A stretch of DNA of 64,000 nt from the NCBI GenBank assembly GCA_013176395.1, contig JABMLP010000012.1, positions 930,001 to 994,000 of the forward strand. Direction: 5' to 3'. Shown here piece by piece: positions 35,908 through 45,949 of the stretch. The notes beneath the pieces are model-generated. The model ran no database searches. It worked only from the letters and a program-made list of their open reading frames with translations, and had not been told where the DNA came from. A program made the translations under genes and the position numbers. The stretch comes from Venturia oleaginea (lineage: Eukaryota; Ascomycota; Dothideomycetes; Venturiales; Venturiaceae). How positions within the stretch are numbered: the stretch's first letter is position 1; every line of letters starts with the position of its first letter.

Positions 35908-37734
35908 CTACCGAAATCGTTCAAATTCATCTCTCTTTTGCTGCAAATTCCAACCCCGTCGTTCCATCTCCGTAATCAGTTCCTGGAACTGATGTTTAGA
36001 GTAATGCATTTGATTAGCAAAGTTGTTCAAAGCGACCAACGACATGTCCCGCCCCACCGCTTCCTCTGCAGTTTGCTGTACATTGAGTGTCATCTCTTCC
36101 CTCTTCTGTACAGCGTTCCATCCAAGCTCGCTGGCATATTTCGCAACATCATTGGCCCACTCTGGAGTCCGTCCACGTTGCTGAGCAATCAGGAAGAGCC
36201 TGCTGTAGGTGAGATTCAGGTTCTGCACTGAACGAGCATTGTCTTGTATCTCCTTTGCGTGCTCTAGATGCTTCTGCTCCCGCCATTGAGCCAACGCTTG
36301 ATGATGAGATGCTTTGGTGGCCACAGAACTAGCAATGTTGTTGATCCGGACCCACCTCCTGTATGCGTCAAAGGAAGGTTGCTGCCTAAGAACAAGTGCG
36401 ATAATTCTTGACACTTCCTGCTCCTTCCCTTCCTTTTGGTGGAGCTCATGATGCTCTTGCAATTTGTTGCCAGGGATAATTGGACCAGGGCGATGCGTTA
36501 TGCTTGTTGACGGCACAGTCATCTCGTATGGCGCCAGTATACCGCCCTCGAAGTTCTGGTGACCATCTCCCATTCCCATGCACATTGTTTGCTGAGACAT
36601 GATAGTTGTTGAGTTGAAGTGGTCTTGGTTGACATGCTCTGCGCTCTGCTCTCCAAAAGAATTGGTGTTTTGTGTAGTTTTAAGCGAAGCTTGCGCTGAA
36701 ACAGTCGGCAAGAATTGTAAGGGAGTACTGAGCATCGAAAAAGGACGTTTAGTTGCACTAAATTGCCTGTCAGCATTCTCGGAATTTCTACCATACTCAA
36801 CATCTGGTACATGGGACAAGGAGCCGTGAAAGCCGGGCGAGGGCGGCGCATAGTCCTGGTCAGGACTCTGCTGCATGAGCGAGGAAGCTGTTTGCTGGTA
36901 GATAATCCCTTCAGCAGTAAATTGTGCCCCTTCAGTGAGCAGTTGCGCTTGCTGATCCTCAGAGGGTTGAGGGAGCAAATCGTTTGGCGGCGGCAAGAGT
37001 GGTAGGCCTTCCATCTCCCGATGGATTTGCTTATCGAGCATGGCGTTTCGGTGGTTCTGCTGAAGTTGGGTCAGGTAACGTTCCCTGGCCATGATGTTTG
37101 GCAGCATGTTTGCTGGCGGGATCTGTTCCTCAAGTGGGAGAGTGTTGTGACTGGCCATCTTTTCTTTGCGCCTGGAAAAGTCGTGCTTAATCTGCGATAG
37201 AGTCTGCACCGTTACAGATTCGAGATGTGTTTCTTCACCGCGCTCTCGCAGGGTGACTAGATTCTCGTCGTGTTGAATATTGCTCCACTTGTTGTTGATA
37301 TGGTTCACTTGCTGGGCTGCAGAGGCTTGCGAGGTGTATTCTGTTCCTGATAATCCGACCTTGAAAGGGTGTGGGAGTCCCGCCCAGTCCTGGATTGGCA
37401 GTTGAGGAGTGCTTAAGTCGCTCCAGACCCAGTCGCTCAGACCTGGGTCTGGAGCTGGTGAGTTCTGGCGAGTTACTGGGGGCGGGCGAAGTGCCCTCGT
37501 AGGGTCCTGGATTGGCAGTGGAGGAGTGCTTAAGTCGCTCATACCTGGGTCTGGAGCTGGTGAGTTCTGGTGAGTTACTGGGGGCGGACGACGTGTCCTC
37601 GTAGGGTCCTGGATTGGCAGTGGAGAAGTGCTCAAGTCGCTCAGACCTAGGTCCGGAGCTAGTGGGTTCTGGCGAGTTACCGGGGCCGCACGAAGTGCAC
37701 TCGTAGGGTCCTGGCCTTGAGTGGGCGGGTCCAC
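35908..37734 (-). CDS. Glutamine-rich coiled-coil protein with 34-residue repeats, C-terminally truncated
   Basis: An open frame of 609 codons with no intron. Its 5' end is a splice acceptor (CTGCAG, just before AA GTG GAC), so the true start lies in an unseen upstream exon; otherwise an internal ATG (for example the one encoding MASHNTLPLEE) is used. N-terminal third: tandem Pro-rich repeats (LPIQDPTR, PVTRQNSPAPDPG). Middle: Q- and N-rich. C-terminal 200 residues: charged helices (YRRWVRINNIASS, SRLFLIAQQRGRTPEWAND, WNLQQKRDEFERF). I recognise no family. The helical end plus Q-rich context resembles transcription co-regulators, but this is only a resemblance. The stop at 35908 is probably a premature one (see the tail entry). 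Confidence 0.65.
   Translation of the reverse strand: MDPPTQGQDPTSALRAAPVTRQNPLAPDLGLSDLSTSPLPIQDPTRTRRPPPVTHQNSPAPDPGMSDLSTPPLPIQDPTRALRPPPVTRQNSPAPDPGLSDWVWSDLSTPQLPIQDWAGLPHPFKVGLSGTEYTSQASAAQQVNHINNKWSNIQHDENLVTLRERGEETHLESVTVQTLSQIKHDFSRRKEKMASHNTLPLEEQIPPANMLPNIMARERYLTQLQQNHRNAMLDKQIHREMEGLPLLPPPNDLLPQPSEDQQAQLLTEGAQFTAEGIIYQQTASSLMQQSPDQDYAPPSPGFHGSLSHVPDVEYGRNSENADRQFSATKRPFSMLSTPLQFLPTVSAQASLKTTQNTNSFGEQSAEHVNQDHFNSTTIMSQQTMCMGMGDGHQNFEGGILAPYEMTVPSTSITHRPGPIIPGNKLQEHHELHQKEGKEQEVSRIIALVLRQQPSFDAYRRWVRINNIASSVATKASHHQALAQWREQKHLEHAKEIQDNARSVQNLNLTYSRLFLIAQQRGRTPEWANDVAKYASELGWNAVQKREEMTLNVQQTAEEAVGRDMSLVALNNFANQMHYSKHQFQELITEMERRGWNLQQKRDEFERFR
37402..37710 (-). repeat. 102-bp coding minisatellite, about three units
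   Basis: Units of 34 codons start at 37638 and 37536, flanked by partial units on both sides. Each carries LPIQDPTR..RPPPVT.QNSPAPDPG.SDLST. Units differ at several positions, including a WVWSD insertion at the distal end. Confidence 0.85.
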
Positions 37735-37757
37735 TTCTGCAGATGGACACGGGGAGA

Positions 37758-37799
37758 ACAGATGGGTCAGAACAGATGGGTAAGGACAGATGGGTAAGA
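37758..37799. repeat. 14-bp tandem repeat, three units
   Basis: ACAGATGGGT recurs at 37758, 37772 and 37786 with a 14-base period, immediately upstream of the Q-rich frame, inside its presumed 5' intron. Confidence 0.8.
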
Positions 37800-38805
37800 T
37801 TGTTCAAGTAAAGTATTGAAGAAAAAAGAGTGTTGGCATTGGTGTTGATGTAGGGCGTACAAGCAGTCGACGAGTTTTGAAAGGGAGAAAGAGAGAAAGA
37901 GAACGCGGAGCAGGAACAGTGCGAGAACCGGGGGAAGCACATGATCGCGCGCAAGAAGTCACTTTTGATTCAGCCTCTGCTTAAATCCGTGAAAAGTCGT
38001 TGTATCCCATAGAGGTCCGATTGCCCGATTTTTGCGCAGCACGGTTGCAGCGTCCGTATCCTCCCATGACAAGATGTATCGATCCTCTGGTGTTATCTTC
38101 GGAGCGTGCGCGATGCCTTTCCCATCTATTATTTCGAGTATCGAGGCTTCAGAATGGGTGATTGTTTCTATGTTTTAAGCCGTGGATGAGGATATCTGCG
38201 CCTTCTTCTCCATCTGACAAACCGTTTGCTACTGATGATTGAATCAACCAACGCAAAGGTCATCATACATCTGCAGCGAGATATCGAGAGCTCCTTCTCT
38301 TCTATCCATGTCGATTGAGAGAAGTCTCGAATCAGTAACTGAGCTGTTAGCAAGATTTCTTACGTCTCGAATTGTGTCTCCAATAGCTTATGCCATTTGC
38401 CCAGCTCTTTCATCTTCTCTCCAATCCCAACTTCTCTCGGTACCACCTCACGACACGATGGACCTTCCAATTTGGCCGAGCAATTATCACCATGACGGAG
38501 CATCAGTATGAATTATTGAATTGGGGTATACTATACGCAATTCGTTTGCCTTTGTCTTATCGACACAACAAGGCAACCTCAGTATCCATCGTTTTCAGGG
38601 CAAGATGCCCATCAAGAGTGGACTGAATAGTCAATGTTAGCCTCACGCATAGCCACATAGCAGGAGCTTCTTCACTGATGGAGAAGGTGATGGAAAATAA
38701 ATGGAAATCCAAAGTTATCGCATCAAGATGAAGTTGATCATCCAAAAGCTCTGTCCAGGCGCGGGGTCCAATTGTCAAAAGAGCCTGGATCTTGGTCTTG
38801 GTATC

Positions 38806-39131
38806 GTGCTGGCGGTAATGACCTTTCAATTTTAGTGAGGGGTAACATCGCTTTCAAAAAGCTCTGCACGAGTAACTTCTGGGTAATTCTACTTTGTAAG
38901 TCTGGGGCTAGAGTACAGGTATTCTTCTACCTATTCTAAAATATACTACATAGTAATAGAGACTTTGCTTATTGTGTTGGCGGAAATGACCTTTCACTTT
39001 TAGTAAGCGGTCTCCCTCAAAGTGCCCATGACTAACTCCTAGTACGCATGGGTAATTCTAGGTCTAGGGCTAGAGCACAGGCATTCTTCTACCTATTCTC
39101 AAATCTACTACATAGTGATAGAGACTTCGCG
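38806..39131. repeat. Diverged direct tandem duplication, about 160 bp per copy
   Basis: Copy 1 (38806-38970) and copy 2 (38974-39131) share GGCGG.AATGACCTTTCA, TGGGTAATTCTA, GGGCTAGAG and a nearly identical 60-bp end block containing ATTCTTCTACCTATTCT. In the end block six of seven differences have A/T in copy 1 and G/C in copy 2. Confidence 0.75.
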
Positions 39132-39344
39132 TATAACCTTGCTGCTGAAGGAGTATCTTCTAGTATGTTGACGCTATGCAGGGAGGGCCGGAAGACTTGT
39201 GATAAGCGGCAAACGTCATGATCTCTGGGAAATGAATTGAACATCCGGAAATCCACTGAACTTCTGGGAATCCATTGAACTTCCCATTTGACAGTGCAGC
39301 ATGATATCGCCTGCTCAGATATATCATCAATTGCGCAGCAGAGC

Positions 39345-40495
39345 ATGAGAACGACACTATTGAGGGCCATCCCAACCAGGCCTCTCATCACAAGACGGAT
39401 CATTCAACGCCGATGCTATGCGGTCCAGACGCCTGGAGCTCCCACCGTAGAGGTCTTCAACAGCAGGACGAAATGGCAACAGAAAGAGAGGGCAGCAAGA
39501 GACGTTGAAGGAAGTAGGAGGGTGGATTACCTTCGCGACGAGGTGGCATCGAGGTTGTGCGAACGACTATTGGTAATGAATGCGCTGCATCCGTTATCCT
39601 ACATCGAATTGTGCTGAAAGAAGATGACTAGGACATCAACCGCCGATTCCCCAAAGTCCTTGATGTAGGTGCAAACGCCTGCAACATCGCCCGCATCCTC
39701 ACTGCACCAAATCCAGATCCTGTCTCGGCAGAACCCGCCTCTGAACCTCTTGCAACTCGGATCGATTCTTTGATTTGCGCCGAGCATTCGCCTGCACTAC
39801 TCAATCGAGATGCTGACCTCCCTTTCAATACCGGGCTATCGCTGACACGCGAGCTTCTGCCTTCTGAAGAAACCTTGCCATACGATGCGAATTCCTTCGA
39901 CGCCGTGCTTAGCTCCTTGAGCTTACACTGGATCAACGACCTGCCCTCAGTCCTCGCACAAATCAACAACGTGCTGAAGCCAGATGCACCATTCATGGGC
40001 GTCATGCTCGGAGGAGATACACTATACGAATTACGAACTTCGCTACAACTGGCAGAACTAGACCGTCGAGGCGGCGTATCAACACACACATCACCACTAG
40101 CAGACGTCCGAGATATCGGTGGACTCCTCCAAAGCGCAAAATTCCAACTCCTCACAGTAGACGTAGACGACATCATAATAGACTACCCAGATATCTTCGC
40201 TCTGATGAAAGATTTGCAGGCAATGGGCGAGTCAAACGCAGTTTTGGGAAGAGAGGCAGGTGGTATAAGAAGAGACGTTCTCGCTGCCGCAGACGCGACA
40301 TACAAAGAACTACACGGGAATGAAGATGGTAGCATACCAGCCACATTCAGGTTGATATACATGATTGGGTGGAAGTCATCACCGAAACAGGCCAAACCAT
40401 TGGAGAGAGGAAGTGGAATGGTCAGCATCAAAGATATCCTAGAGAAGCAAGGTGGAAATATCCACGATGGTGGAGATGGAAAAGGTAGCTCGTAG
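39345..40495 (+). CDS. NDUFAF5: NDUFAF5-type methyltransferase, complex I assembly
   Basis: Two exons (39345-39572, 39632-40495) encode 363 residues. The N-terminus is basic and free of acids (MRTTLLRAIPTRPLITRR), a typical mitochondrial presequence. EVFNSRTKWQQKERAA and DYLRDEVASRLCERLL correspond to the conserved region before the methyltransferase fold; motif I reads VLDVGANACNIAR and the post-motif SFDAVLSSLSLHWINDLP is diagnostic. The family (human NDUFAF5) hydroxylates an arginine of the NDUFS7 subunit during early assembly of mitochondrial complex I, using a methyltransferase fold. The 59-bp intron has a GTAATG donor. The glycine-poor motif I (GANACN rather than GxGxG) fits a fold used for a different reaction. 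Confidence 0.93.
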
Positions 40496-41331
40496 TCAGA
40501 TGCCAAAAAAAAGCAAGAACATGTCAATATTTTCAAAGTATCTTCCTCAGCAGTGACCTACACCCTTCCAAAATTGACTTGCACGTAGAAACATCCCCCC
40601 TGTCAAAACTATCCGACCTTCGAAGCATTGAAATCCGATACCATCAGAGCATCTAATTGTCAACCATCCCATCTCTACATGACACACACCGCCCAAACCA
40701 GCCCCGACGAATCAGCCAAATGACTTAGTGGACATGGAAATATGCCCGTTCATTAAGCCCACCCAGCTGTGGGCATGGAAACACGAATATTCACCATTCG
40801 AACCCAAACTATGCGTTTTCGTACCCACATACCTTTACGACTTGTGTGGTGATCTTGTGTTGTTTTTAGTTCCTATCTGAGGGAATGCTATAGGTTGGAC
40901 TTTTGCTTGAATACTTTATATTTGGTGATCGTTGACTGATATCTTATTGCATGATCTCAAGAAGTCGAGACAGCTTGGTTTCTATTAGTTTCTTACAGGT
41001 TAGTAACACAATCTCGTAAGGCGTTTCTATGGGGGGTGTCAATTGTATTTCCATTCCACGGTGCCATGTTTGGAAAGACCATGGCTGTATTCAAGAAACC
41101 GTTCACATGACGATTGAGAACTCGGGGTGTATGACATTATTGGACCAAGAATAATATCCTGGATATGGTCTACGTTCTGCGGTCTATCCGTGCATGGCCC
41201 AATGCTAACGTACAGACCACATTTCAACACTCCAAACTTGCATGCACCCTTGCTATCCACCTTCCTTCCATTGCTTGTTTCCTGAAACAATAATTCAACG
41301 CCATCGGTAACCAACAACAGCGCACGATTCC
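40496..41331. other. Convergent intergenic region
   Basis: Between the 3' ends of NDUFAF5 and the Q/H/P-rich gene. I see only untranslated-type sequence; the small open frame near 41039-41335 has no support. Confidence 0.5.
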
Positions 41332-42609
41332 TCACCTCCTCTCACATTGCCGCTTGATACAATGAAAGCAAGCATCCTTCATCAACGCAGTACAACTCTG
41401 TGGTCCGCCTTTGATACATTTCTGCTTCTGAGCTTCCACAGCACGATCTTGCGCCTCCGCGCGCTCGATCTGCCTCTTTACCCACTCTTGTTCTCGCCGT
41501 TGCTGCTCACGGAACTCTTCCTGAGCGGCAGCATGCTGTCGCTGCTGCTCCCGAAGTTTGTCCAGGATCTCTTCGCCCATCGATGTCTCACTCGGAAGTG
41601 TGTCCTGGAGAGCTCCGCCGACTGCTGGGTCTTTTGAAGTACTGCGAACCGGATTTAGTAATGTGCAGTTCGAATACATAGTCTTGCGCAAGGAGGATGG
41701 CCGAGTAACAGGCGATGGTTGCGGTGCAGCCATTAGTTGACACAGGTTATTTAGTCGCTTGGGCGGAGAAGACGATGGTGGATAGAAGAGTGGTGAGATC
41801 TGTGGTCCGCTGTTCATATACGGTGTATATTGCTGGGTCTGTTGTGATACAATAGGTGAGCCATATGAATGATGCCTATTTGTAGTCGTATGGTTCTGGT
41901 ATGGTGAGGCTGGTGGACAGCCATTCGTCTCCGGAGTTTGAGAATAGAGCGCCGCCTGATACGGTGAGCCAACTCGATTGTCGGTGTTGATATAGGCCTG
42001 AGGCGTGCGCGTTAGCATGGCTTGCTGCTGATGCTGATGCTGGGAATATGGCATCATGTGATACAGGTCATTCTGTTGGGCTGGCGAAGGAAGCTGTGCG
42101 TAGCCACTCTGTTTTTTCGGATCGTGTGTCCATGTTTGATATGGAGAGAGCGGGACATTGGCGAGTCCTAGTCCGACCGCTTCGGTTGGCCGCTGACCTA
42201 TATCTTGATGACCTGGACCCGCCGTATTAACCACCTGTGGATAGGCATGAGAGGCGTGCGTGTGACTATTTGGAACCGATGCGTGCTGCGGTGTAGTATG
42301 ATGGGCGCTGGCATAGGCTCGAGGCGATTGCGAGTGAGTTGGGTGTGGAGGCGGTCGTACAGCGTGCTGAGAGTGATTGCTGGCTGGAGCATGGCAGAGG
42401 CTGGCATAGTCTCGAGGCGACTGCGGTTTTCCTACGCTTGGCTCCGGTTGTGCATAGTTATGAGAGCTATACCCAACTCCAGCTGGAGTGCTTTTGTACC
42501 AAGAGTCTACGGCAGGGCGCGTCAAGTTGTCAGCAAGTTTTTTCCCCGGTACAGAGTATGGTGCGGTATGGTGCACTCGAGGTGGAGAAGGTTTTGGTTG
42601 CCAGGACAT
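41332..42609 (-). CDS. Q/H/P-rich protein with coiled coil and C-terminal Cys cluster
   Basis: A single-exon gene of 425 residues starting at an ATG at 42609 (MSWQPKPSPPRVHH). Residues 1-330 are low complexity, rich in H, Q, P, S, Y and N, with two copies of a QSPR(D/A)YAS motif about 40 residues apart. Residues about 345-405 form a strongly charged, Q/E/R-rich helix (EEILDKLREQQRQHAAAQEE), likely a coiled coil. The last 30 residues hold five cysteines spaced C-x7-C-x7-C-x2-C-x4-C, ending CERR. I recognise no family. The pattern could be a small metal-binding or disulfide module; nothing in the neighbours explains it. Codon use and the clean open frame support a real gene. Confidence 0.7.
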   Translation of the reverse strand: MSWQPKPSPPRVHHTAPYSVPGKKLADNLTRPAVDSWYKSTPAGVGYSSHNYAQPEPSVGKPQSPRDYASLCHAPASNHSQHAVRPPPHPTHSQSPRAYASAHHTTPQHASVPNSHTHASHAYPQVVNTAGPGHQDIGQRPTEAVGLGLANVPLSPYQTWTHDPKKQSGYAQLPSPAQQNDLYHMMPYSQHQHQQQAMLTRTPQAYINTDNRVGSPYQAALYSQTPETNGCPPASPYQNHTTTNRHHSYGSPIVSQQTQQYTPYMNSGPQISPLFYPPSSSPPKRLNNLCQLMAAPQPSPVTRPSSLRKTMYSNCTLLNPVRSTSKDPAVGGALQDTLPSETSMGEEILDKLREQQRQHAAAQEEFREQQRREQEWVKRQIERAEAQDRAVEAQKQKCIKGGPQSCTALMKDACFHCIKRQCERR

Positions 42610-43375
42610 GGTGGATTGGTGGATTGGCTGCCTGCTGTTTGCGGTGGCAGATGATTGAAAGGGAGGTGGGCGTTCTCTCGTTATATGTTGATCGGGAGAT
42701 CAAAGCGACGTGAAAGAACGAAGTCTGCTCTAGAAAGTCAAATAGGTGGAAAGTGCAACACGAGAATGAATCTACCCACCCCAACACTTCAAATCCAAGA
42801 ACTTCCAGAATCACAGACTCCAACTTTGAATGGGACATTGATTTCCGCTTTCGAAGACTGACCCATATTCCCCACGCTCGCTTGAACTTGGACTGCATGA
42901 TGAAGACAGCTCATTGTGCTTTACTTCCACCTCTAGATCCACTCTATCCTTTCACCTTCGTGCCGCTCCATGGGAAATCGATATTGATAAATTTCTGGCA
43001 ATCTTGAACAGAAGGTTCACCAGAATTTTATCGATATCGATCTCGAGCCGAAGACAGATATTTACAGTCACCTACCACTTGGACTACTTTTCCTGCAACA
43101 TAGTATTCCGCCTTTCTGCGTAAGCCAAGCTGTTAGGTTTAGGTTTCAGGCTTCACAAGCAGAAAGTAAGTCAAGATCATGCTCTTGAAGTTTCTGGCCA
43201 TTCAGAGAAAGGAGACATATTCCGTAGTAGTTGTTGATATGATTTACACCTCGATCGGATACTTCTGCCCATATCTCCTACAAGTCCCAAGCATTCGCAC
43301 TGACTGTTTCAGTAGATTTGTTGCATCCTATACCAACCCTCCTCATGATTTGAGGTCAAGATCAGATCTTGAATC
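42610..43375. other. Intergenic, no supported gene
   Basis: Contains the promoter of the Q/H/P-rich gene and the 3' region of the DUF2470 gene. A short TTAGG-like stretch at 43133-43148 is too brief to call telomeric. Confidence 0.5.
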
Positions 43376-44129
43376 CTAGTGCTTTTGTTGCTTCTGTTTC
43401 TTCTCGTTGACAATGGCGCGTGTTCTGTTATCGTGCTACGATTAGTCCTTGCCTCTTTTTCTACGTCTCTGAACAATATCATACCTTCGAAAGCTCCCGA
43501 AACCTTCAACAAAACAAGATGCCGTCCATGCCCACCACAGTCTGCTGAACAAAGGCACCGAATGTCTCTGCAGCTTGCGAATCATGAGAGATGCCTCAAA
43601 GGCATGGATAGCAATCATCGGCAAGAGCACAGGGAGTCTGATCTTCAAGACAAAGGCAGCAAACTTAGGAACAATCTGAAAGACAAACGACACATTCTCT
43701 GGCCGAGAAAGGAGGATGAAGGTTGAGAAGCATATCGCGAAGACGATGGCCTCGAAGCCTTTTGGAGCACGGTATTCTTTGATGGTGATGCTGTCGCGGC
43801 CGAGAGCTTCCACGCAATCCTGATCCATTTTGACAACGCGCTCGCGGGCTTCCGAATACGATTTCAAGGGCGGATCGAGTGGAATGGAGATGGCTCGGCC
43901 GCCAGCAGACAACATGAGTTTGTCCAGAGTGATGTCTTCAACCTTCGCATTTCTTGAAGTGTAACGTGAGGCTTTGCCATAATGCTCGGCGTAGCGTACA
44001 ACCTATGTGGCCTTAGATCATTGCAATAAGATATACAGCTGTACGTCTGGAGCATACCGAATCATAATGGTCATTGTTCATATGAGTGACGATCCGCTTC
44101 CGCAAAGCGTCGTCAGTAGTTGGCGCCAT
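43376..44129 (-). CDS. DUF2470-domain integral membrane protein
   Basis: Three exons (44129-44058, 44002-43485, 43424-43376) encode 212 residues. The N-terminal half is a DUF2470 domain: RIVTHMNNDHYDSVVRYAEHY (its His-rich start) through SIPLDPPLKSYSEARERV. The C-terminal half has about three hydrophobic helices (FEAIVFAICFSTFILL, FVLKIRLPVLLPMIAIHAF, WWAWTASCFVEGFGSF). The last exon adds a short lysine/glutamine-rich tail; it is joined by a 60-bp intron with a GACTAATC branch site. Without that splice the frame would end in an unrelated RRRKRG tail. DUF2470 domains are related to the haem- or FMN-binding split-barrel proteins; the role of this fungal membrane form is not known. Confidence 0.88.
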
Positions 44130-45001
44130 CGTTTGAATCCGTCAATCCGATTTCGTTGAGGAAGGATATATGCTTTGTTCAATGATGGAAGCGGAGAAGA
44201 TGGGGGATGGTCGATGGACGAAACCTTGGAGGCTGGAGCGTCTGATCTTCAAATGGTGTTTCGCACGTGATGTAGCTTGTGCCTCCGATGGTCAGATCTG
44301 TCTTCAGGATCTCTTCAAAGATATAAAACCGTTGACATTCTTTGCAGCAATTACCAAAGATCCATTAGATTTTCAACTGCTGAGGTGGGTGAACTGAGGT
44401 AGGGTGTCCCTTAGTCAAAACCGGCCTCGACAGACTCGAACATGCGGCTTAAATTGACCCGTCATCTTTGCTGAGTCTCCCTCCTCCATCTTTCTTGCAT
44501 CAACAGCACCAAAATTCATCATCGGCTGCAATCATCCCGTTCTATGAGACAAACCTGCTATCATCTACAGTACACATCTACATATCACCAACAACTACCA
44601 TTACGCTAAACGCCAAATATCATTTGCAGGACTCGACATACCTTCGCGATTCAGCTCCTCATCTGTCCAGTCTGTATATCCCAGTAGTACCGGTGGTCGG
44701 TCAAGAGCCTTATCTTCCACCCACTGCTCAGCATCTGTGTACCTCATGGTTCGTTTGAACGGGACTTGTACTCCGAGGATGGAAGATTTCTCTTTGCGTA
44801 TTTCAGGGGCTATTCCGGTGCCTTAATCTCCCTGGAATTCCCAACGAAGAGAGCACGATGCGTGCGAATGTCATTGTAGCCAGTGCGAGATATGCTCCTC
44901 TCAAGCATATACACTGGCCGCCATTCTGTCTTGGATCCATTCGATGGCGGCTGCGGACGAGTTGGCACATCGGGTTCAGCATCGACCCGCTTGTCCTGGC
45001 C
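44130..45001. other. Intergenic; possible 3' exon of the small basic gene
   Basis: From 45001 down to 44810 all three minus-strand frames are unusually open, so the small gene upstream may extend here by splicing. The plus-strand frame at 44468-44758 has no domain I know. Otherwise nothing is supported. Confidence 0.35.
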
Positions 45002-45211
45002 TCACGTCTGGCCAGCCGTTAATTTCTGCTGCGGCATTGCCGACAAAATCGTCGTGCTGTACGATGGTGGCTGTGAGGATGCGATGGAGGGCTCATAAGC
45101 CGAAGTGATAGCGGAAGAAATACCGTTCCTCTCCCGCTCTTTCTTATGCTTCCGGTGCTTGATGTATCTATAGGCTCCATGGCCTAAGGCTGCTGTTTCG
45201 AGAATAACCAT
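45002..45211 (-). CDS. Small basic protein of unknown function
   Basis: The ATG at 45211 opens 69 codons beginning MVILETAALGHGAYRYIKH, followed by a very basic stretch (HRKHKKERERN) and a Ser/Pro-rich part. The start resembles the short glycine-rich membrane-associated leaders seen in small fungal proteins. The frame ends at a TGA (45004-45002). A GTGAGG donor overlaps that stop, and a CCGCAG acceptor 54 bp on would give a 15-codon end (TAIEWIQDRMAASVYA), so one intron is likely. Alternatively the same frame continues for 63 codons past the TGA. I cannot decide between them. Confidence 0.5.
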   Translation of the reverse strand: MVILETAALGHGAYRYIKHRKHKKERERNGISSAITSAYEPSIASSQPPSYSTTILSAMPQQKLTAGQT

Positions 45212-45949
45212 TTTGGAAAATGAGGTTGTTGGGAAGTCTTAATTATCAAAGTGGAAAAACAAGAATGATCGAAGGATGTTACTAAAGATCAGTACGAGGC
45301 TAGGATATAGAGCAGTCATATAAGGCACAATAGGCACCTGGATTTTTTCGCTTGGAGGTTTGCGCTCCGAGTCTTGGAGGCTTAGAGCCTTGGAATATTG
45401 GTCGACGTCCACAATAACGCTTTCCACGATGCACTTGGGCGAATCAGGAACCAGCTTTGCATCTCAACCAACAAAGTGGGGAGAGATTCGCTCAGTCTGG
45501 ACACCTATTTCTTCTCTCCGTCGACTTTTGCCATCTGAGTCAGCTGCGAAGGTTGGCCTCCAGCTCGGAGTTCATGCATCCTGCAGGTAGGCTGATGAAA
45601 AGAAAGCCACAATCAGCTGGCCCTGGCCAAATCCACAATCAAGCCTTCATGGTACTTGATGCTGCAAACACGATGAGGGCCACTAGCTGTTCACAGGCGG
45701 ACTCCTGATAAAGCCGAGGAAAGGCAAATATTCATCCGATTCGGCATAATACTGATGCAACCGATTTTTAAGCCATCAGCGCTCCTGGGTGTGTCAGAAA
45801 ACTGCCAAGGCACTGAGGCGTAGCTTGCAGCAAGAAGGCTCCGTGAGGCCGGCGCAATTCTTGATACCTTTGTATATTTAGTGTGCTCCTGGTTGCAGGT
45901 TTGATTCCACTTCACATCGTCCTCTGCTTTCCTGGAAATCTCTCTCAAA
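45212..45949. other. Divergent intergenic region
   Basis: Promoter space for the small basic gene (minus) and the membrane-protein gene (plus). No coding region is supported. Confidence 0.5.

Larger units (their letters stand above)
37735..39344. other. Divergent intergenic region with a tandem duplication
   Basis: Holds the 5' sequences of the Q-rich gene and of NDUFAF5. A pyrimidine-rich leader-like segment on the minus strand (37840-37900) may be the Q-rich gene's 5' UTR. The 38806-39131 duplication is listed separately. No protein-coding gene is supported. Confidence 0.45.

Noticed and set aside
35590..35910. Stop codons recoded by A-to-I RNA editing or read as Gln
   Set aside because: Editing would turn TAG into TGG (Trp), which does not fit the Q-rich context, and TAA would need two edits. 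Changed codon meaning is excluded because other genes in the window use all three stops normally. Simple C-to-T mutation explains the data.
43133..43148. TTAGG-like repeat as an interstitial telomere
   Set aside because: Only about two imperfect units, too short to distinguish from chance.
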